DNA of 64,000 nucleotides from Marivita sp. (GTDB lineage Bacteria > Pseudomonadota > Alphaproteobacteria > Rhodobacterales > Rhodobacteraceae), in the NCBI RefSeq assembly GCF_020055675.1, contig NZ_JAIPUS010000014.1, positions 17,958-81,957 of the forward strand, read 5' to 3'. Every line of letters starts with the position of its first letter. Position 1 is the stretch's first letter. A model generated the notes under the pieces. The model had not been told where the DNA came from, did no database searches, and was given only the letters and a program-made list of their open reading frames with translations. Positions 1 through 7,923 of the stretch are shown piece by piece. Made by a program: the position numbers and the translations under genes.

Positions 1-1
1 C

Positions 2-1468
2 GTGGTGCCGGGAGCGTTCGACGGATGGATGTTGCTGTTGCGTGACCACGGCACCATGACGATCCGCGAGGTGCTGGAACCCGCGATCGCCTACGCGCGC
101 GATGGCCATCCGATGCTGCCACGTGTGGCGGATACCATTGCCGGACTGGCTGAGTATTTCGCCGCCGAATGGCCGTCCTCCGCGGAAGTATGGACGCCTG
201 GCGGCCGGGCCCCCGAACCCCATGCGCTTTTTCGAAACCCGGACCTTGCCCGCAGTTATGAGCGTCTTGTTGGGAACGCCGAGGCCGCCGGCGGTGACCG
301 CATCGCGCAGATAGACGCCGCCCGCACCGAATGGGCCGAAGGTTTCGTCGCCGAGGCGATCTTTGACTACCTGAAAGACGCCGAGGTTCACGATGTGAGC
401 GAGCGCAAGAACCGCGCGGTTCTTGCGGCTGACGATATGGCCGACTGGCGTGCCGAGTTTGAGGCGCCCCTTTCCTACGACTACCACGGCTGGACGGTTC
501 ACAAGACCGGGCCATGGGGGCAGGGACCGGTGCTGTTGCAGTCCTTGGCAATCCTCAAGCATATCGATCTGGCAGCGATGGACCCTATGGGTCCGGAGTT
601 CATCCACACGGTCATCGAGACGGTGAAGCTGTCCTATGCTGACCGCGAAGCCTACTATGGCGACCCCGAGCATAGCGTGATCCCGATGGAACACCTGCTG
701 TCCGATGCGTATAATGCCAAACGTGCCACGTTGATCGGCCAAGAGGCGTCGATGGACCAGCGCCCCGGTCGGGTGCCCGGTTTCGAGCATCAGGCGGACG
801 CCTATATCGCACGCGCCGCCCGCGACTTCGGTGTCAGCGAAGTCGCGGCTCAAGAGCCGACAATGGCCCATCTGACCGACAGGAAGGGTGACACCGTCCA
901 CCTTGATGTGATCGATCGTTGGGGCAATTGCGTCGCAGCCACGCCTTCGGGCGGCTGGTTACAGTCAAATCCGGTGATACCGGGTCTTGGCTTCCCTCTG
1001 AACTCGCGGGCCCAGATGTTCTGGCTGGAAGAGGGGCTGCCGACGTCGCTTGCTCCCGGTCGCCGCCCACGGACCACCTTGACGCCGACACTGGCTGAGC
1101 ATCAGAACGGTGCACGCCTTGTCTTCGGGACACCCGGCGGAGATCAGCAGGACCAATGGCAGCTGATCTGGTTTCTCAGGTTCGTCCACCACGGGCTGGG
1201 ATTGCAGGAAGGTATAGATGCCCCGCTTTTCCACTCGATGCATTTCCAGGGCTCGTTTTTTCCGCGCGCGGTGAAGCCGGGCGAGATGATGATCGAACCC
1301 AATGTTGGTGGCGACTGCATTGCCGCACTGCGCGCCCGTGGCCATCGCGTCACGGTCGCAGAGCCATGGACGGTCGGGCGCCTTACGGCAGCGTTGCGAA
1401 ACCCGGACGGGACACTGATTGCTGCGGCGACGCCGCGGCTGATGCAAGCCTATGCGATTGGACGCTGA
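2..1468 (+). CDS. gamma-glutamyltransferase family protein (5' truncated by window edge)
   Basis: Gamma-glutamyltranspeptidase-type Ntn hydrolase, expected to cleave or transfer gamma-glutamyl groups or act on a related amide after self-cleavage. The visible part opens with VPGAFDGW, which in this family lies roughly 100 residues from the N-terminus, so the true start is left of the window. The nucleophile is probably the Thr at 893-895 in GDTVHLDVIDRWGN, the start of the small subunit. PGRRPRTTLTPTLA and FGTPGGDQQDQW match the conserved small-subunit core. It is followed after 2 bases by a DUF1028 gene and then a permease, suggesting a catabolic operon. The exact substrate is unknown. Confidence 0.9.
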   Translation: MVPGAFDGWMLLLRDHGTMTIREVLEPAIAYARDGHPMLPRVADTIAGLAEYFAAEWPSSAEVWTPGGRAPEPHALFRNPDLARSYERLVGNAEAAGGDRIAQIDAARTEWAEGFVAEAIFDYLKDAEVHDVSERKNRAVLAADDMADWRAEFEAPLSYDYHGWTVHKTGPWGQGPVLLQSLAILKHIDLAAMDPMGPEFIHTVIETVKLSYADREAYYGDPEHSVIPMEHLLSDAYNAKRATLIGQEASMDQRPGRVPGFEHQADAYIARAARDFGVSEVAAQEPTMAHLTDRKGDTVHLDVIDRWGNCVAATPSGGWLQSNPVIPGLGFPLNSRAQMFWLEEGLPTSLAPGRRPRTTLTPTLAEHQNGARLVFGTPGGDQQDQWQLIWFLRFVHHGLGLQEGIDAPLFHSMHFQGSFFPRAVKPGEMMIEPNVGGDCIAALRARGHRVTVAEPWTVGRLTAALRNPDGTLIAAATPRLMQAYAIGR

Positions 1469-1470
1469 TC

Positions 1471-2223
1471 ATGACCTATTCACTCATCGCCCGTAACGCC
1501 GACAGTGGGGAAATCGGTATCGCCGTTGCCTCGCGGTTTTTCGCCTGCGGCGCTCTTGTGCCCCACATCGGTGCCAGCTCCGCTGTTGCGACACAGGCCT
1601 TCGTGAATCCACTCTGGGGCACCGAAGGTCTCGCCCGGCTTGAAGCCGGAGAACCCGCAAATGTTGTGCTGGCAGATTTCGTGTCCCGTGACGAGGGACA
1701 GCACATTCGCCAATGCCACATGCTGGACTCCGCTGGAAACTTCGCGGCTCATACCGGCCGCGAATGCGTCGACTGGTGCGGGCACCTGTCCGGCGATCTT
1801 CACTCGGTCGCGGGCAACATGCTGACGGGTGAGGCTGTTGTCCGCGCCACGTTTGACGCCTATGCCGAAGCCACCGATCTACCATTTCCCGAACGGCTTC
1901 TTCACGCCATGCGCGCAGGCGAAACGGCCGGCGGTGATAAACGTGGTCGGCAGGCCGCTGGCCTCAAGATCAACCGCGGAGAGCCCTACGCGATCCTCGA
2001 TCTGCGCGTCGATGATCACGAAGATCCGCTGGCCGAACTCGACCGCCTGCTTGATGTATCCCGCGAGCGCTACAGTCACGTTGCACCAGCCTTCGCAACA
2101 ACGGCGAATTTTTCAGGGTGCACCGATAGAGGCCCGATTGACGCGTCCATTGCAGCGGAAGAAGACCGTCGCGCGAAGCTGGGAATGTCAACGCGATCAC
2201 GCGCGACCCAACGGGACTCCTGA
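1471..2223 (+). CDS. DUF1028 family protein
   Basis: 250-aa protein beginning MTYSLIARNADSGEIGIAVAS, typical of DUF1028, an Ntn-like family of unproven biochemistry often next to gamma-glutamyltransferases or peptide transporters. The reading frame is open much further upstream (from 1156), but that part overlaps the preceding gene in another frame. ATG 1471, 2 bases after the upstream stop, starts at the conserved family N-terminus. It contains SAVATQAFVNPLWGTEGL and a conserved Asp/Gly-rich middle (SVAGNMLTG). The tail after residue 210 is variable. Likely co-transcribed with its neighbours. Function is inferred only as an accessory to amide or peptide catabolism. Confidence 0.85.
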   Translation: MTYSLIARNADSGEIGIAVASRFFACGALVPHIGASSAVATQAFVNPLWGTEGLARLEAGEPANVVLADFVSRDEGQHIRQCHMLDSAGNFAAHTGRECVDWCGHLSGDLHSVAGNMLTGEAVVRATFDAYAEATDLPFPERLLHAMRAGETAGGDKRGRQAAGLKINRGEPYAILDLRVDDHEDPLAELDRLLDVSRERYSHVAPAFATTANFSGCTDRGPIDASIAAEEDRRAKLGMSTRSRATQRDS

Positions 2224-2224
2224 C

Positions 2225-3064
2225 GTGGAAGACCAACTCGCGACCTTCGTTGTGACCATTGCCTTGCCTGCAATCGCAGCCGGTATCGCAGGTGGCACCC
2301 TTGCGGGTCTGCTTGGAGTAGGGGGCGGCATCGTCATCGTGCCCGCTCTTTACTTCGCCCTCTCATTGACTGGGATGAATCCAAGTCAGATCATGCAGTT
2401 GTCGGTGGGCACATCGCTGGCCACCATCATTTTCACTTCGATCAGCTCATCGGTGGGACATTACCGGCGCGGCGCTATCGATTTCGACCTCCTCAAACTC
2501 TGGGGGCCATCAATCCTCGTTGGCGTGCTGATAGGCGGAATGCTGGGCGGCATTGTCTCGGGACTGACACTGATTGCCGTCTTTGCCGTCGTCGCGCTCT
2601 TGGTCGCGCTCGACATGATCTTGCGAGGCGGTGGAGAGATAGATGCGCCGCGACGCTTTTCCAAACCTGTCTGGGCATTCTTTGGCGTGGTGGCAGGAGC
2701 TATTTCCGCAATGATGGGTATCGGCGGTGGCACGGTCTGCGTGCCGTTGTTGAATTTTCTGGGCTACGAAATTCGTCGCGCCGTTGGAACCTCGGCTGCG
2801 ATCGGGTTCATCATCGGAGTGCCTGGCGCGGTCATCTACGTTCTGACGGGACTCGGCCAAGCAGGCCTGCCCCCACTCTCGTTGGGTTACGTCAACCTTG
2901 CAGCGGCGGCCATCATTATCCCTCTGACGGTCTTGTTCGCACGCGTTGGGGTTGCCATTGCACACAAGATTCCCCGCAGGGCGTTACGGCTGACCTTTGG
3001 ACTTTTCCTGTTGTTCACATCGGGCCGCATGTTCTTTGATCTTTTTGCCGCTTTGGCCGTATGA
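2225..3064 (+). CDS. TauE/SafE family sulfite/organic-anion exporter-like permease
   Basis: 279-aa inner-membrane protein with about eight hydrophobic segments and the two internal glycine-rich signatures of TauE/SafE permeases (GLLGVGGGIVIVPAL near residue 28 and MMGIGGGTVCVPLL near residue 160). GTG 2225 is chosen because it follows the DUF1028 stop directly, and the longer open frame from 1829 only overlaps that gene. The family moves sulfite, sulfoacetate or other small anions. The substrate here is not evident. It ends with an ATGA overlap to the GntR gene, so translational coupling is likely. Confidence 0.85.
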   Translation: MEDQLATFVVTIALPAIAAGIAGGTLAGLLGVGGGIVIVPALYFALSLTGMNPSQIMQLSVGTSLATIIFTSISSSVGHYRRGAIDFDLLKLWGPSILVGVLIGGMLGGIVSGLTLIAVFAVVALLVALDMILRGGGEIDAPRRFSKPVWAFFGVVAGAISAMMGIGGGTVCVPLLNFLGYEIRRAVGTSAAIGFIIGVPGAVIYVLTGLGQAGLPPLSLGYVNLAAAAIIIPLTVLFARVGVAIAHKIPRRALRLTFGLFLLFTSGRMFFDLFAALAV

Positions 3065-3732
3065 CGGACGAAGAAGACCTTTTCAGGCAGCTGAGCCATC
3101 TCATGCAGTCTGGCGAGGTGGCGATAGACGGTCGCCTGCCACCCGAGCGCGAATTGGCCGAGCGCTTTGGTGTCAGCCGTTCAAAGTTGCGGGTGACGCT
3201 GGAACGTCTTGAGGAAGAAGGTACGGTTTATCGGCGTCAGGGTCGCGGAACCTTTGCCGCGCCGCCGGTATCGCAAGGGCACAGTGCCCTTACCCGGATA
3301 GCACGTGAAGTCACCCCGCAGGACATCATGGAGGTCCGGCTCGAGATCGAACCCGCTCTCGCCGCCCATGCAGCCGCCCGGGCGCGACGCGGAGATCTCG
3401 CGCGGCTTGAACAAATGATGCTGGCGACGATCGACACTGGTGAACGCGCAGCCTACGAAATCGCCGATGACACGTTCCACTACAACATCGCGGTTATCGC
3501 TCGAAACCCTCTTTTTCTTGAAGTTTACGACTCGATCCGCACCGTTCGGAAACTTGCGACCTGGGCCAGTCTTCGGCGCGAAAGTCACACACCGGATGTA
3601 ATGACCCGGTTCGGCGAGCAGCACCGTGCCCTTTTCAACGCGATTTCATGCCGCGACAGCCAGCAAGCCGTTCGACTTATGCAAGAACATCTTCTCGATG
3701 TGAACAGATTAGTCCTGCGTGCTTCGCCCTGA
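3061..3732 (+). CDS. FadR-subfamily GntR transcriptional regulator
   Basis: 223-aa regulator. The N-terminal winged helix contains LPPERELAERFGVSRSKLRVTLERLEEEG, followed by the wing RRQGRGTFAAPP. The C-terminal all-helical FCD ligand-binding domain includes MEVRLEIEPALAAHAAARA and HYNIAVIARNPLFLEVYD, with acidic and His residues that usually hold a metal. It overlaps the permease stop by ATGA and closes the catabolic operon, so it probably controls ggt/DUF1028/permease expression in response to a carboxylate or substrate-derived ligand. No operator is identifiable because the operon start is outside the window. Confidence 0.88.
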   Translation: MTDEEDLFRQLSHLMQSGEVAIDGRLPPERELAERFGVSRSKLRVTLERLEEEGTVYRRQGRGTFAAPPVSQGHSALTRIAREVTPQDIMEVRLEIEPALAAHAAARARRGDLARLEQMMLATIDTGERAAYEIADDTFHYNIAVIARNPLFLEVYDSIRTVRKLATWASLRRESHTPDVMTRFGEQHRALFNAISCRDSQQAVRLMQEHLLDVNRLVLRASP

Positions 3733-3769
3733 ACGATAAAATGAATCATCATTCGGTCTTGAGTCGCGC

Positions 3770-3940
3770 ATGCGCCGGGCGCTCTTGAACGAGACCAAGT
3801 TCCAAAACGTGGGCCATGCCCGCAGCGTGATCCGGGATTGGACCGCCGATTTCAACGAAAAACGCCCGCGTTTGGCACTTGGCTACCAGACGCCCAAGGC
3901 ATTTGCCGCGCAACTTACCGCCGCACCCGACATCTGGGCC
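3770..3940 (+). pseudogene. IS3-family transposase OrfB C-terminal fragment
   Basis: About 55 codons matching the end of an IS3-family DDE integrase: RRALLNETKFQNV, ARSVIRDWTADFNEKRPRLALGYQTPKAFAAQL resembles the usual NTERPHSSLGYKTPAEFA block. Everything upstream (OrfA, the DD of the DDE triad) is missing. The frame stays open to 4117 with no recognisable protein. It marks a decayed insertion between the catabolic operon and the flagellar cluster. Confidence 0.75.
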
Positions 3941-4017
3941 AACCTGCGCATCAACCCAAAGCGCTCCAGTCTCAACTGGATCAAAGTTCAGTCGCAGATC
4001 AGTCCCTCGATCCGGGG

Positions 4018-4044
4018 TAAATGTTCGCTACCTCATGACGTTTC
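4018..4044 (+). promoter_or_regulatory. candidate sigma28 (FliA) promoter for the FliD paralogue
   Basis: TAAA-N15-GACGTTTC, one base from the GCCGTTTC seen before fliC at 62845. It lies about 130 bp upstream of ATG 4180 inside the degenerate tail of the IS3 fragment. The match and the flagellar identity of the gene downstream support it, but the long leader and the C-to-A change keep it tentative. Confidence 0.35.
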
Positions 4045-4179
4045 TTTAATCAGGCGTTTTGCGAAAACCAGACGCATAGATTTACCTGAAAGCCGGTGCG
4101 ACCTCCGTTCGTTGTAAGGGGTTTGCCTTTCGCTGAGGTCGCGGATGCAAGGTAGTGCTTTTCAGGTGAGGAGTATCTG

Positions 4180-5919
4180 ATGGTTGATATAAAGCCCCCG
4201 TTTTTTTCAAACACTGGCAGTCCCCCGTCCGAACGCGGCCTGACGACGGATGCAACATCGCGACAGGCTGACGCGACCGTGAACACCCATACAGCGGCAA
4301 AGACTCAACGTGTGGCCGACAGCGTTGATACCCGGATTTCCGTCAAGGCCCGCATTCTCAAAGCTGTCAGCGGCTTCAGATCATCGGTTGGAGCGGTGAA
4401 CGGGACAGACTTCAAGATGACAAGCACCGCCCCAAGGACCGCGTCCATTGGGATGGAAAATCCGGCGCTCGCCAAGACATTCACTGCAAACATCGCCATA
4501 CGGCAACTGGCAGCGCCCCAGATAACCGTGTTCAGACTGGCCCAAAGCGCAACACCCGACACGGTATTGCAGTCTACTGCCGACCCGGTGAGGCTGACCA
4601 CCGTACAAGCGGGCCAGCAGCCGGGGCAATCGCAACAGGCTGGACAGACCTTGGTTATTAGCCCTGACAACGATACGCTCAAGGCCCTTGTACAAAGCCT
4701 GAATGGCATATCGGGGATCAAAGCGTCGCTGTTGCAAACAAGGGAGGGGCTGGCGCTTCTGGTCAAAACCCGGTCGGGGTCCCTTAACGCGCTGGAGCCA
4801 GGCTCCATCGTCGCACTGCGGCGCCTGTTGCAACCCGCCTTACCATCGGGCGGCCAGCTCCTTGTGGTGTCGACCGGAGGGATTGCAGCCAAGGACACGA
4901 TGGGCGATCTGAATGGCAGGCCCTTCGTGCATGCTGCGACCGCGATGGACACCCTTTTGCCGGGCTATCACATCACCGCCCATGCGCCCGGCCTGGCACG
5001 CCTGCAATCCGAGGAAACCATAGCGTCCCTGCAAAAACGCGTAGCGACGTTGCTGCGCGAGATGAACACCCTGATCACGTTTCTTGTGAATACGGCGCAA
5101 CGCGGCACGGGTGTGGCAACGGCCTCGTCGCTGTCAGATCGGATGATCGCGCAAGTCTTGCTTGATCGGCTGCGCAAGATTGTGTCGCGACCCATCCATG
5201 GCTTTAGATCCGACCCAGTTTTTCCCGCCGATCTGGGGATCGGATTCGACGCTGCAGGGTTTATGAAACTGGAGGAAGGTCGGTTCACCCGTATGGCCAA
5301 GTCCAAGCGTGAGATGGTCGCGGCGATCCTCGGACCCGACGCAGGGCATGATGGCGCCGCGTCACCGCGGGACGGGCCGCACCTGTTGCATGGGGCCGTC
5401 CATCGGTTGGTCTATGACCCGACGCACACCCCGGTTGTCGCCACGTTGAACGGAATACCACTGGCCACGGGACAGGATGCTCTGGGGCGGCCAGTTTTGA
5501 CCTTGCGCAGACAAACACAAGAGGTTTCCATCGTGTTAAACGCGCAGGAGCCGATCACCACGGACATCGCCTATGGCCAAAGCCTTTTGGACCAGATGAC
5601 CGATTTTGCCACTGCGGTTCTTGATCCCGCCGATCCTTTGCTGCGTGCAGACCCGGCAGCCGATGGCATGCCCTACGCTGCCGAACCCGAGGTCGCACAG
5701 GCAGATGCCCTGGTTGCTGCCATGAACGTTCGGCAGATCGTCCAAGACGACGCGGTGCAAACGAATGCCATCACCGCGCTGCCCCCCCAAGTGGCAGAAT
5801 TCATGGCCTACTTGTTGTGGATCGGGCTGTTCATTCCCGATGTCAAAATAGACCGCCGCAAGAAACGCCGCACCCAGACGCCCCGTGGCTGGCGACGCAA
5901 GCGCCCCGACCCGAGCTGA
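4180..5919 (+). CDS. divergent FliD (filament cap) paralogue lacking normal terminal D0 parts
   Basis: 579-aa protein homologous to the FliD encoded at 7924-9573. Matching blocks are RQLAAPQITVFRL / EELASPQVLTFQF, LDRLRKIVSRPIHGF / LDRLRGITTQPIPGF, DPVFPADLGI / EPVFLAQLGI, and RLVYDPTHTPVVATLNGIPL / DLVYDPATSPATATLNGEAL. The N-terminal D0 segment is hardly recognisable. The C-terminal coiled coil is replaced by a region rich in Ala and Pro, a hydrophobic stretch (FMAYLLWIGLFI) and a very basic tail (DRRKKRRTQTPRGWRRKRP). SD GAGGAG precedes ATG 4180. It is intact, so probably expressed. It could be a specialised cap, an adhesin or a decaying duplicate. Confidence 0.7.
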   Translation: MVDIKPPFFSNTGSPPSERGLTTDATSRQADATVNTHTAAKTQRVADSVDTRISVKARILKAVSGFRSSVGAVNGTDFKMTSTAPRTASIGMENPALAKTFTANIAIRQLAAPQITVFRLAQSATPDTVLQSTADPVRLTTVQAGQQPGQSQQAGQTLVISPDNDTLKALVQSLNGISGIKASLLQTREGLALLVKTRSGSLNALEPGSIVALRRLLQPALPSGGQLLVVSTGGIAAKDTMGDLNGRPFVHAATAMDTLLPGYHITAHAPGLARLQSEETIASLQKRVATLLREMNTLITFLVNTAQRGTGVATASSLSDRMIAQVLLDRLRKIVSRPIHGFRSDPVFPADLGIGFDAAGFMKLEEGRFTRMAKSKREMVAAILGPDAGHDGAASPRDGPHLLHGAVHRLVYDPTHTPVVATLNGIPLATGQDALGRPVLTLRRQTQEVSIVLNAQEPITTDIAYGQSLLDQMTDFATAVLDPADPLLRADPAADGMPYAAEPEVAQADALVAAMNVRQIVQDDAVQTNAITALPPQVAEFMAYLLWIGLFIPDVKIDRRKKRRTQTPRGWRRKRPDPS

Positions 5920-6070
5920 CCGCCCGGTACTGCACAGGGCTTGCCGCGGGTCCGCGCGGTAATATGGGCCAACCATCAAGCAAGGACAAACCAGGCTGTT
6001 CTTGAAGAATGGCGTTGGTCAAACGGCGCCGGGGTTAGCGGTTTTTGCCCGTGCCGGGAAAGCGCCTGCC

Positions 6071-6859
6071 TCAGGTCCTGCGGCTGAATACCTGCGCAAA
6101 ACCGGGCTTTCGCGTTTCGTGCGGCTCTTCATGCATGGTCTTGCGCAGCGAGTGCCCCTCAAGTTCGAACCGCTGGGCCTGATGTACCAGTCGGTCCAAA
6201 ATTGCGTCCGCAAATGTCGGATCCGCAATCGTGTCGTACCATTTTGCGACGGGCAACTGACTGGTGATGATCGTTGATTTCCGTCGGTACCGTTCGTCAA
6301 CGAGTTCCATCAGGTCGCGCCGCTCGGTCGGTGAGAGCACATCCGGCCCCCAATCGTCGATGATCAGAACGTCCGCACGAACGACCTTGCGGAACAACCG
6401 GTCAAAATTGCCGGCCTCGCGGGCTGCAGCCAGATCGGCAAAAAGCTGTGGCATTCGGTAGTATAAAACCGGATGATCCTGACGGCACGCTTCAAAGCCC
6501 AATGCGCAGGCAAGGTATGACTTGCCCACACCGCAGGGTCCTGTGATCAGAATGGACTTGCGCGACCGGATCCATTCGCCATCCCGAAGCTTTTCGAACT
6601 GCGCCCGATCAAGATTGCGCTGAACCTGAAAATCAACCGTGTCCATCGTTGCGCTTTCATCGCGCAGTTTGGCTGCCCGCAAACGGCTTTGGAGACGGCG
6701 GGTATCCCGGATGGATTTCTCACGTGAGGCCATCAGGCTGATCCATTCGCTCGGATCCTGAGCACGGCTTGCGTCATGTGCGAGGAGTTCCGCATAGACA
6801 TCCGCCATTCCATCAAGTTTCAAGGCGCGCAACATCTGGTAAGTGGGGTGATTGGGCAT
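6071..6859 (-). CDS. istB: IS21 family transposition ATP-binding helper IstB
   Basis: 262-aa AAA+ protein of the IstB/DnaC type that assembles on target DNA and activates IstA. Walker A is GPCGVGKSYLA (near residue 107) and Walker B is VLIIDDWG. The C-terminal DAILDRLVHQAQRFELEGHSLRK is the family sensor region. Length and domain order are normal for IstB. The partner IstA upstream survives only as a C-terminal piece, so this copy is an orphan that could at best serve another IS21 element in trans. Confidence 0.93.
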   Translation of the reverse strand: MPNHPTYQMLRALKLDGMADVYAELLAHDASRAQDPSEWISLMASREKSIRDTRRLQSRLRAAKLRDESATMDTVDFQVQRNLDRAQFEKLRDGEWIRSRKSILITGPCGVGKSYLACALGFEACRQDHPVLYYRMPQLFADLAAAREAGNFDRLFRKVVRADVLIIDDWGPDVLSPTERRDLMELVDERYRRKSTIITSQLPVAKWYDTIADPTFADAILDRLVHQAQRFELEGHSLRKTMHEEPHETRKPGFAQVFSRRT

Positions 6860-7197
6860 TCAGCCGGTCCTTTTCAGTAAAAGTAATTGGCGCCGCGAAT
6901 ATTCGCATGCGCCATATCAGAGGGGTCAGAATCCGTCTCGTCCATATCCATGGAACGTCTGGCCTGTACGTGTGACATCACTCCGGTCAAAGACACCTCA
7001 CCGGCGTCAAGGGCTTGTGCACAGGCGTCGTCAAGATGGTTGTCGCTGGTGTGTTTCAAGGCCAAAATCCCCTCGCATCGGCGAAGCGCGATCACCGATT
7101 TGGGGTCTTCGTTCAAAACATGTTCGATCAGGGCCAGTACATTCGGCCCGACCCTGCGCGCCTCGTCACAAAGGCGTTGAACTTCGGATTGCGATAC
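6071..7197 (-). mobile_element. IS21-family remnant (istA tail + istB)
   Basis: A complete istB is preceded, on the same strand and with 14 bases between the reading frames, by coding sequence equal to the last ~107 residues of an IstA transposase. The istA catalytic domain (DDE) is absent, so the element cannot move by itself. I could not recognise the terminal inverted repeats on either side. It separates the FliD paralogue from fliD. Confidence 0.75.
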
Positions 7198-7851
7198 CGT
7201 GTCTTGCGCGGCCTGAGAAGGCGGTCTGTCGGTGGGACCGGCCCCATCCTCGGACCTTTGCGGTTTTTGCGACGTCGGGGTTTGCTCTGGGGCCGGTGAC
7301 GTGTTTTGCGTCGTGGCGGTCAACCGGTCGGGCTTATTCGTAGCGGTGGTTGGCGTTGGCTTTTTCTGTTCCCTAGTGGGATCTTTTGACACGACCTGGG
7401 GTGTCCGTGCAGCGGCCTTTTTCTTTTGTGGTTTTGGCGCGCGCTTGACTGGGGCTACCTCAGGAGGAGAGGCATCCGCCGGATCGGCAGATGCGAAGCC
7501 GGCGCTTTTCCTGCGTTCCGCCAGACTGTCAAGGCGCGCACGGATCGCCTTGGTGTTTTCCTGCCGTTGTTTGGCCACAAGATCGCCGCCACTATCGACC
7601 ATGTTTTGGTTTTCCGCCGCCACCCTGCGCGCGTCCGACATCGACAGCCCCGGGAAATTTCCCAGAACCACCTTGCGTGGCTGACCGTTGATCCGGATGT
7701 GTTGCACCCAGATTTTCTCGCCATTGCCGCGAACGCGCAAGAACACACCGGCACGCCATGTTTCGTCGCTTCGGCGTTGCTGCCGACCGAATTTTGCATT
7801 CACGGGTCTTGATCCTGGCTTGTGCGACACGGGCTTATCATCCTCAAGCAT
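6874..7851 (-). CDS. chimeric ORF: integrase-type arm DNA-binding domain joined to IstA C-terminus
   Basis: 325-aa open frame with three parts. Residues ~30-110 resemble the N-terminal arm-binding domain (DUF4102) of P4-type tyrosine integrases: GVFLRVRGNGEKIWVQHIRI, LGNFPGLSMSDARRVAAEN. Residues ~125-215 are low-complexity Lys/Pro/Thr/Gln sequence. Residues ~220-325 match the IstA C-terminus (ARRVGPNVLALIEHVL, DACAQALDAGEVSLTGVMSHV, ending HANIRGANYFY). No integrase catalytic domain and no IstA DDE domain are present. It is probably a fusion left by IS insertion or deletion. Whether it is expressed is unknown. Confidence 0.6.
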   Translation of the reverse strand: MLEDDKPVSHKPGSRPVNAKFGRQQRRSDETWRAGVFLRVRGNGEKIWVQHIRINGQPRKVVLGNFPGLSMSDARRVAAENQNMVDSGGDLVAKQRQENTKAIRARLDSLAERRKSAGFASADPADASPPEVAPVKRAPKPQKKKAAARTPQVVSKDPTREQKKPTPTTATNKPDRLTATTQNTSPAPEQTPTSQKPQRSEDGAGPTDRPPSQAAQDTVSQSEVQRLCDEARRVGPNVLALIEHVLNEDPKSVIALRRCEGILALKHTSDNHLDDACAQALDAGEVSLTGVMSHVQARRSMDMDETDSDPSDMAHANIRGANYFY

Positions 7852-7923
7852 GAGCCCGATCCCATGTGGTCATATTACCGGCATCCTAACCGACCATGCG
7901 AAAAGGGATCTTCTGATGCGACG

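Noticed and set aside
3941..4117. Continuation of the IS3-fragment frame as a separate small gene
   Set aside because: No resemblance to any protein, no SD, and it overlaps a candidate promoter. Treated as decayed sequence.
4112..4132. GG-N10-GC sigma54-like spacing upstream of the FliD paralogue
   Set aside because: The -24 reads GGGGTTTG and the -12 TTTCGC; neither box resembles TGGCAC/TTGC. The sigma28-like site at 4018 fits better.
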